A DNA stretch of 64,000 nt from Mycobacterium interjectum (GCA_002102225.1 LQPB01000043.1:1-64000); one strand, 5' to 3'. Positions 1-8,824 are shown, counted from the first letter of the stretch. The notes: a model not told the origin generated them from the sequence alone. Program-made: numbers and translations.

Positions 1-83
1 AAAGACAACCCGCACAAGCGGTCCAGGTCGGTGCGCAGCGCATCGAAGACCTCGATGATCTCCTCACGACCGCTCGCACCCAT
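1..83 (-). CDS. DUF222/13E12-repeat HNH endonuclease family protein, N-terminal fragment (cut by window edge)
   Basis: Only the first 27 codons are inside the window; the frame opens at an ATG (81-83) and runs off the left edge. The visible peptide includes EVFDALRTDLDRLCGLS, which resembles the N-terminus of the mycobacterial 13E12 repeat family (DUF222 plus a C-terminal HNH nuclease domain). These multicopy genes are common in mycobacteria and their role is unclear. The HNH domain is not visible, so whether the gene is intact cannot be judged. Confidence 0.55.
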   Translation of the reverse strand, partial: MGASGREEIIEVFDALRTDLDRLCGLS

Positions 84-251
84 GCCCCAAACACTACGAA
101 CACCCACCGACAAAACCGGCCGCGTTGTGACCACTGAAACAACTGTGACACAGGGGATTTCCGAAGTTCTGTCGACTTACCGCCAGCGGCCGCATGGTGA
201 GACCATGTGCCGACGAATTCCTGAATTGGGATCCTCAGCTCGGGCGAGCAG

Positions 252-512
252 GACCTGGCGGTGGACACCGCGGGCAACCTGCACATCTTCACCGGGCTCG
301 CCCGGTGGCGTGATGAAACTGACGCCCGGGTCGAACACCGGGGTCGAGCTGCGGGGCGTGCCGCCTTTCATTGACCCCCTGGGCCTGGCGGTGCGCCCGA
401 GCGGGAACCGCGTGTACGTCACCGATCACGTCGGTTCCCGGGCAACGGGGGCAACCTCCCCCGGATGCGGGATGACGCGCAGGGACTCGTGCTCAAGCTG
501 CCGGCGGGCTGA
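252..512 (+). pseudogene. Decayed NHL beta-propeller remnant (PknD sensor-like)
   Basis: Three short stretches in shifting frames read like blades of the NHL propeller of mycobacterial PknD-type proteins: DLAVDTAGNLHIFTG from 252, then DPLGLAVRPSGNRVYVTDH around 375-425 after a frame change, and finally QGLVLKLPAG followed by TGA at 510-512. Upstream (84-251) I see nothing recognisable, and no kinase domain or start codon. The 3' end overlaps the convergent kinase-like gene by about 20 bases. Best read as a relic of a propeller gene; the short match is the main uncertainty. Confidence 0.5.
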
Positions 513-1791
513 CGGAGCCGTCCTCGGCCAGGGCCACGTCGAGCAGGTCGCCGACGTTGTGCCGTTCCCAGAGGTTCAGCAGGTTGGACAGCATCTGCAA
601 CGGCGCGCGAACGCCCTCGTCGCTTCTGACCCGTGGATCCGTGCGGCTTGCGGGCGGGGCGGCACCGAATCGCTTGTGAATCAACGCCGGCACGTCCAGC
701 AACCAGGCGACGCCCATCACCGCCGCATAGAGCAGCGTGTGCCGGCGCAACCGATCGGGGTCGAGTCGCGGCCCGCCGCACCGCCGCGTCTCCGCGACGA
801 ACAGTTCCAGCAATTCGCCGAAATACCGGTCCCACAAGTCGGTTTCGGCGCCGGACATGGCCCCCCAGAGGGCCATGCCCATGTTCATCTGCCCGACGCA
901 TCCCCAGTCCAGCAGGCCGCAGCGCAGGGCGCCGCTGGCATCCCGCCAAAACCAGGCGTTGTCGACGTTGGCGTTCCAGTGGCACAGCGCGACGTAATCA
1001 GAGTCGGCGGCCAGCTGTCGCATGATTGTGTGCTCGTGGCCTGCGACCCGCGGGATGTCTTCGCGCAAGCGCGCCAAGAATTCCGGGGAGCGGACGTTGG
1101 CGGGCACCAGCCCGGGCCGGGTTTCGAGGAAATGAAGGAGCTGGGCCAGGCGCCGGTCCAAGGTCGCGGGGTCATGCGCGGCTCGTTCTCCCACGGTCGC
1201 GCCCTGCACGTTGAGCGGGAAGTGCGCGGCCAGCCGGCCCGGCAGGGATGCCGATCCGTAGCTGCCCGCGAGGCGGCCCAGCGCGGTCAGCAGCGCACGG
1301 TAGTGCTCGACGGGATCGGGCATCTCGTAATCGAGGCATTTGTGATATTGGCGCTCGATCCCGTTGCCGCCGAATGGGATTCGTTCAGTGATCAGGATGC
1401 CGGTTCCGCTCGCGCGATCGTAGTCGGCGAATTGCACAACGGGTACGGCGATGGGAAACCCGGGCATGCGCGACAGCATGGCGAACCGGACCTCCGGCTC
1501 CATCTGGGTCTTTCCCCTGTCCCGTGCCGGATCCTCCAGGTCGCGGGAGAACTTGACGAACAGGTCGGTGTGCACGCCGGGCTGCGGCCTGCCGTACTCG
1601 ACCGACAGGATGACCTTGCGTCCGGTGCTGCCTCCGGCGACCTCGCGGAACCTGGTGATGCTCGTGACGGCGTTGTCGACGGCAAGCACGCCGGACGCCC
1701 GGAACGCCTCGGTGAGAAACCGCTCGCCGCCGCTGCGTAGCGCCGCCGGGTCGGCCGGGATGGGAAGGCCGAGCTGGTCGCCGGTCACCAT
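493..1791 (-). CDS. Aminoglycoside-phosphotransferase/choline-kinase-like protein with altered catalytic loop
   Basis: A 432-residue protein of the APH/ChoK kinase-like fold. The Brenner-type loop near residue 270 reads CHWNANVDN, where active members have H-G-D-x4-N, so the catalytic Asp position is Asn. The downstream metal-binding motif is present as LLDWG around residue 292. The N-terminal part carries the expected beta-rich lobe (FVKFSRDLED). It is the last gene of the P450-led operon; its ATG overlaps the SDR upstream by 7 bases. Relatives often sit beside fatty-acid or xenobiotic degradation genes. Substrate unknown; it may have weak or no phosphotransfer activity. Confidence 0.75.
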   Translation of the reverse strand: MVTGDQLGLPIPADPAALRSGGERFLTEAFRASGVLAVDNAVTSITRFREVAGGSTGRKVILSVEYGRPQPGVHTDLFVKFSRDLEDPARDRGKTQMEPEVRFAMLSRMPGFPIAVPVVQFADYDRASGTGILITERIPFGGNGIERQYHKCLDYEMPDPVEHYRALLTALGRLAGSYGSASLPGRLAAHFPLNVQGATVGERAAHDPATLDRRLAQLLHFLETRPGLVPANVRSPEFLARLREDIPRVAGHEHTIMRQLAADSDYVALCHWNANVDNAWFWRDASGALRCGLLDWGCVGQMNMGMALWGAMSGAETDLWDRYFGELLELFVAETRRCGGPRLDPDRLRRHTLLYAAVMGVAWLLDVPALIHKRFGAAPPASRTDPRVRSDEGVRAPLQMLSNLLNLWERHNVGDLLDVALAEDGSVSPPAA

Positions 1792-2549
1792 GTCTGCTCG
1801 GCCGCACGCACCAGCATGTGGTTGACCGCCACCCGGCGGTCCCGCGTCACCATGTAGAGCACCGCGTCGGCAATGTCTTCCGGCCGCAACTTGACCATGC
1901 CGGCGGTCTGCCGCTCGACCGCCGCTCGCGCCGGTTCGGCCAGATGGGCAAAGATTTCGGTGTCGACGGTGCCGGGGCTGACGACGCCGACGCGCACCCG
2001 CTTGCCCAGCATCTCCTGGCGGAGGCCCTCGCTGAACGCGTTCACGCCGAATTTCGTCAGCGAGTACACCGCGGTGTTCGGTCGCGCCACCCAGCCGCCG
2101 GTGGAGCCGATGGTGACCAGGTCGGCGACGCCGCGCGGCGAGCTGGTGGCCGCGTCGATCAGATGCGGGAGCGCTGCGCGGGCGACATACAGCACCCCTC
2201 GCACGTTGACCGCGACCATGTCATCCCAGTCCTGCAGGCTGGCCTCGGCCGCCGGCCCCGAGCGCATCAGCCCGGCGTTGTTCACCACAGCGTCCAGCCG
2301 GCCCAGCTCGGCGACGACTCGTTGCACCGCCGCCGCGACCTCCCCGGCGTCCGTGACATCGGCGGCAACGACCAGCGCTGTGCCCCCGCCGGATTCGATC
2401 TCGCTCTTCAGGTCGGCCAATCGGTCGGCGCGGCGCGCGAGTAGGGCCACCGCGGCGCCTTCGGCGGCCAGCGCTTTCGCCGTTGCCGCTCCGATCCCGC
2501 TGCTGGCACCGGTCACGAGTGCGGCCGTGCCCGCCAGTTGCTCCGTCAA
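1785..2549 (-). CDS. Short-chain dehydrogenase/reductase (classical SDR)
   Basis: A 254-residue NAD(P)-dependent Rossmann oxidoreductase. Visible motifs are TGASSGIG near residue 14, NNAG near 90 and the catalytic YSLTK near residue 160. Substrate cannot be told. The start is a TTG at 2547-2549, within a TTGA overlap with the CoA-transferase stop and preceded by a good GGGAGG Shine-Dalgarno; no in-frame ATG fits as well. The overlap at both ends shows translational coupling within the P450 operon, suggesting oxidation or reduction of a hydroxylated intermediate of the same pathway. Confidence 0.85.
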   Translation of the reverse strand: MTEQLAGTAALVTGASSGIGAATAKALAAEGAAVALLARRADRLADLKSEIESGGGTALVVAADVTDAGEVAAAVQRVVAELGRLDAVVNNAGLMRSGPAAEASLQDWDDMVAVNVRGVLYVARAALPHLIDAATSSPRGVADLVTIGSTGGWVARPNTAVYSLTKFGVNAFSEGLRQEMLGKRVRVGVVSPGTVDTEIFAHLAEPARAAVERQTAGMVKLRPEDIADAVLYMVTRDRRVAVNHMLVRAAEQTW

Positions 2550-4903
2550 GGTTGGCCTCCCGTCCGTGTTGCAATGCCCAGGATCTCCCGCAGAACGTAC
2601 TCGGTGTCCTCACCCAGATCCGGTGCGCCGCGCTCGATCCGCGCTGGGGCACGCGACATCCGCCACGACGGCCCCAGTACCGGGCGCTGGCCCTCCCGGT
2701 GATCGGAGACGAACCGATACAACTCGCGGTCCCACAATCGTTGATCGGCAATCACATCGAGCGCGGTGGCGCTCTTGCCCGCCGGCACTCCCGCCGCACG
2801 CAGCAGGCGCGCGAGCCGCTCGGCATCGTGGTTGCGGGTGAGCCGCGCGAGCTCGGCGTCGAGCGCCTCGGCGTGCCGGTGTCGTTCGTGCCTGGTCGCG
2901 TACCGCGGGTCGTCACGCAGCGCCGCGGCGCCCAGCGTTGCGCACAACCCGCGCCATTCGGTGTCACTGGCCACGGCCACCGTGACCCAGGACTCGTTCA
3001 GGCAGGGGTAGCAGCCGTGCGGGCACAGGTCGGGATGCCGGTTGCCGTTGGGGCCCAGGCGTTTCCCGGTCAGGCTTTGCTCCAGCAGGCAATCGCCGAT
3101 CATCGACGAGAGGGTTTCCACGGCCGACACGTCGACGAACTGTCCCTCGCCGCTGAGCTCCCGGTGCAGCAAGGCCACCACGGCGGCGTAGGCGGCGGCC
3201 GCACCGACCGTGGAATCGCCGTAGCGCATGCTCGTGCCGAGCGGCGGGCCGTCGGGGTAGCCGACCAGCGAGGCGAGCCCGGCCAGCGCGGCAAAGCATG
3301 GCGCATAACCGGTTTGATGGCCGAGCGGTCCGTCGTTGCCCCACATCTTGATCGACACCGAGATGATGTCTGGCTTGATCGCCGCCAGTTGTTCATAGCC
3401 CAGGCCCTGACGCTCCATGGCGCCCGGCCGCAAATTGTTGATCACGATGTCGCTGTGGGCGATCAGCTCGCGCAGCCGCGCCATGCCTTCGGCCGACTTG
3501 ATATCGAGGTCCACGCTGAGGATTTCGGGGTTGATGCTGAGGAAGTAGGGGGCGTGGTTGATGTCCGTGCCGCCGTAGGCCCGCATCTCCTCTGGCGCGG
3601 TCGCCGTCTCGATCTTGATCACCTCGGCACCCAGCATCGCCAGCAGCTTGCCCGCGTACGGGCCGGCCCACACCTTGGTGAGCTCGACGACGCGCACGCC
3701 CTCCAGCGGGCCCCCGCGGGGATTTTTGGGCGGCTTGAGTTGCGGCGTCTTGACCGTAGGCGGTGTGCGCGACCCCTCGGCCCCGCACAGGATTTCGGCG
3801 GTGTGCTGGCCGAGAGCGGGCGCAGCGGAGGAGATTCGAGCCGGTGACGCGCTGAGCGGGTAAGGAACGGTGGGGTATGCCGCGTCGCCCAGCACGGGGT
3901 GGCGCACCCGTTGGAAGAAGCCGCGGTGGCGGTACTGCGGCGAGCGGTGCAGATCGGCGACATCGTTGACGGGGACCAGTGGCACCCCCAACCGCTGTGC
4001 CCGGTCGGCGGCGGACTCCTTGTCCAGGCTCCGCACCCACGCGGCGAATCCTCTTTGAAACGCGGCGACCTTCTCCGCCGTGACGGAGAACTCCAGCCAG
4101 TCGTCGTCGAAGTCCGCCAGCCACTCCGGGTGGCCCATCAGTTCCCGCACGCCGAGCCAGTGGGCGCGGCTGGTCATGTAGAGGTAGACGAACCCGTCGG
4201 CGCAGGCGAAAAACGCCGCCGGACCGGCCTGGTCGTAATCGCCGCGGTGTCCCTCGGCGGGAACCTCACCGGTGACCAATCGGCCCAGGATGCAGTCGGC
4301 TCGGGAGACCAGCACCGCGTGCTGCGACACGTCGATGAATTCGCCCTGGCCGGTGTGCAGGCGCCGAAACAGCGAGGACGCGACACACAGGGCCGCGTCG
4401 AGTCCGGCCTCGTAATCGACCAGGAACCGGCCCGGACCCTGCAGCGGGGGCCTGCCGGGATCGGCGTGGCTGGGCGTGTGATACCCCCAGCCGCTGGCGT
4501 GGAACACGTTGATGCTCTTGGCGTTTTGCAGGTCGGCGGCCGCGCCGTCGCCGAAGGGGGTGATCGAGCAGAACACGACGGACGGATGCCTATCGGACCA
4601 GCCCGAGGCGCGGTCCTCGATGACGGCGTCGGCCGTCCCGATCAGCTCGTGCAGGCGCTCGATGCCGGATGGCGAGGCGACGTCGAGGGCAACGGAGCGC
4701 TTGTTCGTGTTGAGGTAGGCGAACAGCGCGCTGCCGTCGCGGCCCTCGGCGAGGATGGGCGCCATCGCGCGGGTCGGGCTGCCGCGTGCCGGCGCCTCGA
4801 CCTTGATCACGTCGGCGCCGAAATCGGCCAGCAGCTTCCCGCAGTACTCCCCCGCGACGGTCTCGGCCAACTCGAGGACTCGGATGCCCGTCAGTGCCGG
4901 CAT
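2546..4903 (-). CDS. Tandem (fused) type III CoA-transferase, CaiB/BaiF family
   Basis: A 785-residue protein made of two CaiB/BaiF domains (about 1-370 and 395-775), each opening with the family signature (RVLELAETVAGEYCGKLLAD; RVVELTKVWAGPYAGKLLA). Usual members have about 400 residues and act as interlocked dimers, so this is a covalent pseudo-dimer. At the position of the nucleophilic Asp, domain 1 reads DVSQHAV (near 190) and domain 2 DVSAVET (near 591); only the second offers an acidic residue (Glu). Likely role: moving CoA onto a carboxylic acid to feed the adjacent crotonase. ATG start with GGGAGG upstream; 19 bases follow the crotonase stop. Confidence 0.85.
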   Translation of the reverse strand: MPALTGIRVLELAETVAGEYCGKLLADFGADVIKVEAPARGSPTRAMAPILAEGRDGSALFAYLNTNKRSVALDVASPSGIERLHELIGTADAVIEDRASGWSDRHPSVVFCSITPFGDGAAADLQNAKSINVFHASGWGYHTPSHADPGRPPLQGPGRFLVDYEAGLDAALCVASSLFRRLHTGQGEFIDVSQHAVLVSRADCILGRLVTGEVPAEGHRGDYDQAGPAAFFACADGFVYLYMTSRAHWLGVRELMGHPEWLADFDDDWLEFSVTAEKVAAFQRGFAAWVRSLDKESAADRAQRLGVPLVPVNDVADLHRSPQYRHRGFFQRVRHPVLGDAAYPTVPYPLSASPARISSAAPALGQHTAEILCGAEGSRTPPTVKTPQLKPPKNPRGGPLEGVRVVELTKVWAGPYAGKLLAMLGAEVIKIETATAPEEMRAYGGTDINHAPYFLSINPEILSVDLDIKSAEGMARLRELIAHSDIVINNLRPGAMERQGLGYEQLAAIKPDIISVSIKMWGNDGPLGHQTGYAPCFAALAGLASLVGYPDGPPLGTSMRYGDSTVGAAAAYAAVVALLHRELSGEGQFVDVSAVETLSSMIGDCLLEQSLTGKRLGPNGNRHPDLCPHGCYPCLNESWVTVAVASDTEWRGLCATLGAAALRDDPRYATRHERHRHAEALDAELARLTRNHDAERLARLLRAAGVPAGKSATALDVIADQRLWDRELYRFVSDHREGQRPVLGPSWRMSRAPARIERGAPDLGEDTEYVLREILGIATRTGGQP

Positions 4904-4922
4904 GGGCGCCCTCCCAAAGCGG

Positions 4923-5891
4923 TCAGGGCTTCTTTCGGCCCGAGCGGCTGAGGCGCCATTCCGGCGGGAAGTTCAGGTCGTTGTCCTTGACCACGTTGTT
5001 GAGCCCCTTCTCGAACGTGCCCTCGGTGAGGTCGACCTCCTGCGCGTCGTTTTGGATCAGCGGCAGCATGCCCTCGACCATGCCGGTGAGCAGACTGCCG
5101 AAGTATTCGCCCTTGTGCTGTTTGTACAGCTCCAGGAACGTCTTCTGGACCGCGACCGTGTCGGTCGGGCGGGACCGGGAACAGGCCATCGCATATTTGA
5201 GCGTCTCCTCCTCCAGCTTTTCGCGGGGCACCACGCTGTTGACGAAGCCGCAGTCGCACATCTCCTTGGCGCTGAACGGGCGCCCGGTGAACAGCATTTC
5301 GGAGAACTTCCGCAGGCCCATCGTCTCGGCCCACCACCACAGCCGGGGTCCCCAGCCCACGTAGCGGAAGGCGGGGTGTCCGAAGAGCGCGTCGTCGGAG
5401 GAGACCACCAGGTCCGCGTCGCCGGCCTGGTAAAAGTGCCACCCGTAGCAGTAGCCCTTGGCCTCGATGATGCTGATCTTGCGCAGCTCCTGCAGCGGCC
5501 GGTTCCCGGCGCGCGCCTTGGCGTAGAAGTCGGTGACGGTGGACAGGTAGCGATACGACCCGCCCGGCGGGTACTTGACGTCGTCGTCGTTGATCGCGAG
5601 CTCGTGCAGCAGCGGCAGGCCCGGGTTCTCCAGCATCGGTCGCTGTTCGGGCAAATCCCCGCCGCTGCCGAAATCCTCGCCCTCGCCCCGGATCACGACG
5701 ACCTTGACGTCGTCGTCGACGTTGCATTTGTGGATCAGGTCGGCGTAGTTCTGCCGCATCCCCAACGTGGTGGCGTTCTGCGCGTCGGGGCGGTCGAAGG
5801 TGATGTAGGCGATCCGATTCTTCTTGTCTTTCTCGAATCTGATGTACTGCTCGGCTTCCTTTTTCAGCTCTTCGTAGTCGTATTCAGGCAT
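4923..5891 (-). CDS. Crotonase-fold (enoyl-CoA hydratase-like) protein lacking the hydratase glutamates
   Basis: A 322-residue crotonase. The CoA/oxyanion segment is visible (RGEGEDFGSGGDL near residue 85). At the two positions that carry catalytic Glu in classical enoyl-CoA hydratases the protein has Tyr (GWHFYQAGDAD) and Ala (FGHPAFRYVG). It may therefore be a hydrolase, isomerase, decarboxylase or ring-cleaving crotonase rather than a hydratase. The start MPEYDYEEL at 5889-5891 is preferred because the open frame farther upstream only mirrors the SDR gene. It lies between the mycofactocin-type SDR (20-base gap) and the CoA-transferase. Confidence 0.82.
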   Translation of the reverse strand: MPEYDYEELKKEAEQYIRFEKDKKNRIAYITFDRPDAQNATTLGMRQNYADLIHKCNVDDDVKVVVIRGEGEDFGSGGDLPEQRPMLENPGLPLLHELAINDDDVKYPPGGSYRYLSTVTDFYAKARAGNRPLQELRKISIIEAKGYCYGWHFYQAGDADLVVSSDDALFGHPAFRYVGWGPRLWWWAETMGLRKFSEMLFTGRPFSAKEMCDCGFVNSVVPREKLEEETLKYAMACSRSRPTDTVAVQKTFLELYKQHKGEYFGSLLTGMVEGMLPLIQNDAQEVDLTEGTFEKGLNNVVKDNDLNFPPEWRLSRSGRKKP

Positions 5892-5911
5892 AACGTATTT
5901 CTCCACTTCTG

Positions 5912-6760
5912 TTATTTGAGCAAAGCGCCCGCGTCGACGGGCAGCGAAACGCCTGTGACATAACGGGATTCGTCTGAGGCGAGGAACAGGACGGCGTTGC
6001 TGATGTCGGCGGCTTCCACCCAGGGCACCGGCAGGGTGTGGGTCATCTGCGAGAACGGGGCGAAGTCGTCCGGTCCGGGATTCTCCAGGTCCGGGCGAAA
6101 TAGCCGGAACGTCACGTCGTTCATGGTCATCGGCGTGTTGACCTGGCTGGGGTGGACCGAGTTCACCCGGATCATGTGCTGACCGAGCTCGACGGCAAAG
6201 GCGCGCATCAGCCCGATCACGCCGTGCTTGGCGGCGATGTAGTGGCCGGTGTAGGCCATCGCCTTGTGCGAGCCGACCGAGCCGGTCAGCACGATGGAGC
6301 CGCCGCGGCCGCCCGCGATGATGTGCGGCACACCGGCTTTCACCGTATGCCACACGCCGGAGAGGTTGACATCGATCATGTCCTGCCAGATGTTCTCGCC
6401 GATCTTGTGCAGCTTGTTGCCGAAGGTGCCGATGCCCGCGTTCGCGACGATGATGTCGAGGCGGCCGAGTTGTTCGACGCCAACGTCCACCGCGGCCTTG
6501 AGCGCTGCGTAGTCACGCACATCGACCTGCGCGGTCACGATGCGGCGATTCTGCGCCTTCACCAGATTAGCCGTTTCGGCGAGATCCTCGGGGGTCGAAT
6601 GCGGGTAAGCCAGGTTGTCGATGGGTCCGCAGACGTCGACCGCGATGATGTCGGCGCCCTCCTGCGCCAGACGCACCGCGTGGCTGCGGCCCTGGCCTCG
6701 GGCCGCGCCGCTGATGAAGGCGACCTTCCCTGCTACCCGCCCATTCACCCGACTTGTCAT
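5912..6760 (-). CDS. Mycofactocin-coupled SDR family oxidoreductase
   Basis: A 282-residue SDR with the long insertion after the second beta-strand that marks the mycofactocin-dependent subfamily (VDVCGPIDNLAYPHSTPEDL, about residues 38-57). That insertion goes with non-exchanged NAD and use of the peptide-derived redox cofactor mycofactocin. Nucleotide motif SGAARGQG and active-site YIAAKHG are visible. The ATG at 6758-6760 overlaps the P450 stop by four bases. It probably oxidises the alcohol made by the P450. No mycofactocin biosynthesis gene is in the window. Confidence 0.88.
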   Translation of the reverse strand: MTSRVNGRVAGKVAFISGAARGQGRSHAVRLAQEGADIIAVDVCGPIDNLAYPHSTPEDLAETANLVKAQNRRIVTAQVDVRDYAALKAAVDVGVEQLGRLDIIVANAGIGTFGNKLHKIGENIWQDMIDVNLSGVWHTVKAGVPHIIAGGRGGSIVLTGSVGSHKAMAYTGHYIAAKHGVIGLMRAFAVELGQHMIRVNSVHPSQVNTPMTMNDVTFRLFRPDLENPGPDDFAPFSQMTHTLPVPWVEAADISNAVLFLASDESRYVTGVSLPVDAGALLK

Positions 6761-7962
6761 CGGGGCACCGTGGTGGGCAGGGTTTCCCAGCCCCGCACCG
6801 ACGACGTCGGGCTGAGCGTGGCGTTGGCCAGATCGGGCTCCCACTCGGGGAATCGCTTGAGGATTTCTTCCAAAGCAACCCGCCCCTCCAGCCGCGCCAG
6901 CGCCGAGCCCAGGCAAAAGTGCGTGCCCACACTGAACGTGAGGTGCGGCCGGGGATCGCGATGAATGTCGAATTGGCCGGCGTCGGGGCCGAAATGGCGC
7001 TCATCGCGGCACGCCGACCCGAGGAGCATCATCATCACACTCCCCTCGGGCACCGTCTGGCCATAGAAGCTGACGTCGCGGGTCACGTACCGCGCCATGT
7101 GCGGGGCGGGCGGCTCGTAGCGCAGCAGCTCCTCGATCGCCTGCGGGATGAGTGCGGGGTTATCGACGAGTTCACGTCGCTGATCGGGGTGCTCCGCGAG
7201 CACCTTGCCCGCCCAACCGATTAGCCGCGTGGTGGTTTCGTTCCCCGCGCCCGCGACGACGTTGAGGTACACGAGGATCTCCTGGCGGGTGAGGCGCCGG
7301 GTGGTCCCCTTTTCGTCGACGAACTCGACGTTGAGCAGGTCGGTCATGATGTCGTCCGACGGATGCTCGGCACGCCAGTCGATGTAGGCCTCGAATTGTT
7401 CGCCCACCGAAAGGCCGTGCTCGGCCGCGCTCATTGGCTTGCCGGGCTCGGTGCGTAGTTGTGCGTTGCCCCGATCGCGGATGTACTCCTGATCTTCTTC
7501 GGGAATCCCGAGCAGCATGCTGATGACCTTCATCGGCATGATGGCGCCCAGGTCGGTGACGAAGTCGAACCGCCCCGACCCCACCAGCGGATCGAGGAGT
7601 TGAGCGCAGAACTCCCGGATCATCGGCTCCAGCGCGTTGATCTTGCGGGGGGTGAACATGCGCGACAACAGCTTGCGGTGCACGTCGTGGATCGGTGGGT
7701 CTTCGAAAATCAGCATGCCCGACGGAATCTCGAGGTTGGCCTTGATCAATTCGAGGATCACGCCCCGGGCCGAGCTGAAGGTGGCGTGGTCGATCAGCGC
7801 CTTGGTGACATCGGCGTACCGGCTCAACGCGAAGAAGTCGTACTCGGCGTTGTAGTACAGCGGCGCCTCGTCCCGCAGGCGGGCGAACATCGGATACGGG
7901 TCGGCGATCAGGTCGACGTCGTACGGGTCGAAATGAACATCGCTGTCGGTGCTCGTCGTCAC
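6757..7962 (-). CDS. Cytochrome P450
   Basis: A 401-residue soluble bacterial P450. It shows the I-helix oxygen-activation motif AGNETT (near residue 240), the K-helix EELLR motif, and the haem-binding loop FSVGTHFCLG with the thiolate Cys near residue 350. The GTG start at 7960-7962 is chosen because AGGAGA lies about 8 bases upstream and the protein then opens TTSTDSDVHFDPYD, as expected before helix A. It is the first gene of the operon and probably the initiating hydroxylase. Electrons must come from a ferredoxin/reductase outside the cluster, since none is adjacent. The CYP family was not assigned. Confidence 0.93.
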   Translation of the reverse strand: MTTSTDSDVHFDPYDVDLIADPYPMFARLRDEAPLYYNAEYDFFALSRYADVTKALIDHATFSSARGVILELIKANLEIPSGMLIFEDPPIHDVHRKLLSRMFTPRKINALEPMIREFCAQLLDPLVGSGRFDFVTDLGAIMPMKVISMLLGIPEEDQEYIRDRGNAQLRTEPGKPMSAAEHGLSVGEQFEAYIDWRAEHPSDDIMTDLLNVEFVDEKGTTRRLTRQEILVYLNVVAGAGNETTTRLIGWAGKVLAEHPDQRRELVDNPALIPQAIEELLRYEPPAPHMARYVTRDVSFYGQTVPEGSVMMMLLGSACRDERHFGPDAGQFDIHRDPRPHLTFSVGTHFCLGSALARLEGRVALEEILKRFPEWEPDLANATLSPTSSVRGWETLPTTVPR

Positions 7963-8064
7963 GAAATCTCTCCTGCCACTGCCATTTCCGGAATCGGTCC
8001 GGACGATTTGTACATTCCGCTTAATTGCGCTCCGGCACGCTCGCGAGCGATTGGCCATAAAGCC

Positions 8065-8082
8065 TCTCTATTCTCGTAGAGA
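8065..8082. promoter_or_regulatory. Inverted repeat upstream of the P450 operon, probable TetR operator
   Basis: TCTCTA-TTCTCG-TAGAGA: perfect 6-bp arms around a 6-bp spacer, 103 bases upstream of the P450 GTG. A similar element with the same spacing precedes the neighbouring TetR gene (8849-8866), which makes an operator the best reading. Confidence 0.5.
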
Positions 8083-8137
8083 ACCATATGGCGGGTGCCC
8101 TGGCAAGAGCCGGTGGAGCGAAACATCGTCGGCGCGC

Positions 8138-8824
8138 TCAACCGGTGGCGGCCGCCCGCCGGCGGCCGGCCGGGGCGTCGCCGGTCCGGGTGAGCCGGCC
8201 CTTGCCCGAACTCTTCAGAACCCCGGTTGCGATTGCCGTCAGGATCCCGTCGAGTTGCTCGGGACTGTCGATGACGCGGTCGCCGTGGGCGAACCGCAGC
8301 AGCAGGCCGTTGATGAAGGTCAGCGTGATGTTGCTCAGGTCCTCGACCACGGCCGGGTCCAGTTCCCCCCCGCGCGGCATCAGCTGCACCAGGATCTCCC
8401 GGTGCAGCCTGGTGAAGGCATCCGTGGCCTGCTGCAGAATCGCGGCCAGCGCGGGATCGCGGGCGGCCTGCATCGTCAGCTCGTAACGGGCCTTCGTTCG
8501 CGACAACTGCGGCTCGGTGCCGGCCTGGATCACCACCTGCGACAGCCGCGACGGCGACGGGTGGGGCGGGCCGGCGGTGGAACCGTCGTCGGCGACCGAC
8601 TGCAGGGTGGCGAGGTCCAGGTCGGCCAGCCGTTCGGCCACCGCACGCAGCAGCGCCGAGCGGGTCCGGAAGTAGAACGACGTCGTGCCGTCCGGCACAC
8701 CGGCCCGGCGGTCGACCTTGAGATGGCTCAAGCCCTTGGCCCCGTCGTGGGCCAACAGGTGAATCGCCGCATCGCACAGGTCGCGGCGGCGCTCGGCGGG
8801 GTTGGGCTTTCGTCGTTTGTCCAT
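8138..8824 (-). CDS. TetR/AcrR family transcriptional regulator
   Basis: A 228-residue regulator with an N-terminal helix-turn-helix (about residues 10-60; GVPDGTTSFYFRTRSALLRA is the recognition-helix region) and a variable C-terminal ligand domain. It is transcribed in the same direction as the P450 operon and ends 175 bases upstream of it. Inverted repeats sharing CTCTA, TCG and TAG lie both 25 bases upstream of its own ATG and in front of the P450. That suggests autoregulation and repression of the operon, relieved by a pathway substrate or CoA ester. Confidence 0.88.
   Translation of the reverse strand: MDKRRKPNPAERRRDLCDAAIHLLAHDGAKGLSHLKVDRRAGVPDGTTSFYFRTRSALLRAVAERLADLDLATLQSVADDGSTAGPPHPSPSRLSQVVIQAGTEPQLSRTKARYELTMQAARDPALAAILQQATDAFTRLHREILVQLMPRGGELDPAVVEDLSNITLTFINGLLLRFAHGDRVIDSPEQLDGILTAIATGVLKSSGKGRLTRTGDAPAGRRRAAATG

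Noticed and set aside
31..1740. A long open plus-strand frame of 569 codons across the left end
   Set aside because: It lies antisense to the kinase-like gene, has Arg/Gln/His-rich composition without family resemblance, and reflects GC-rich codon bias.
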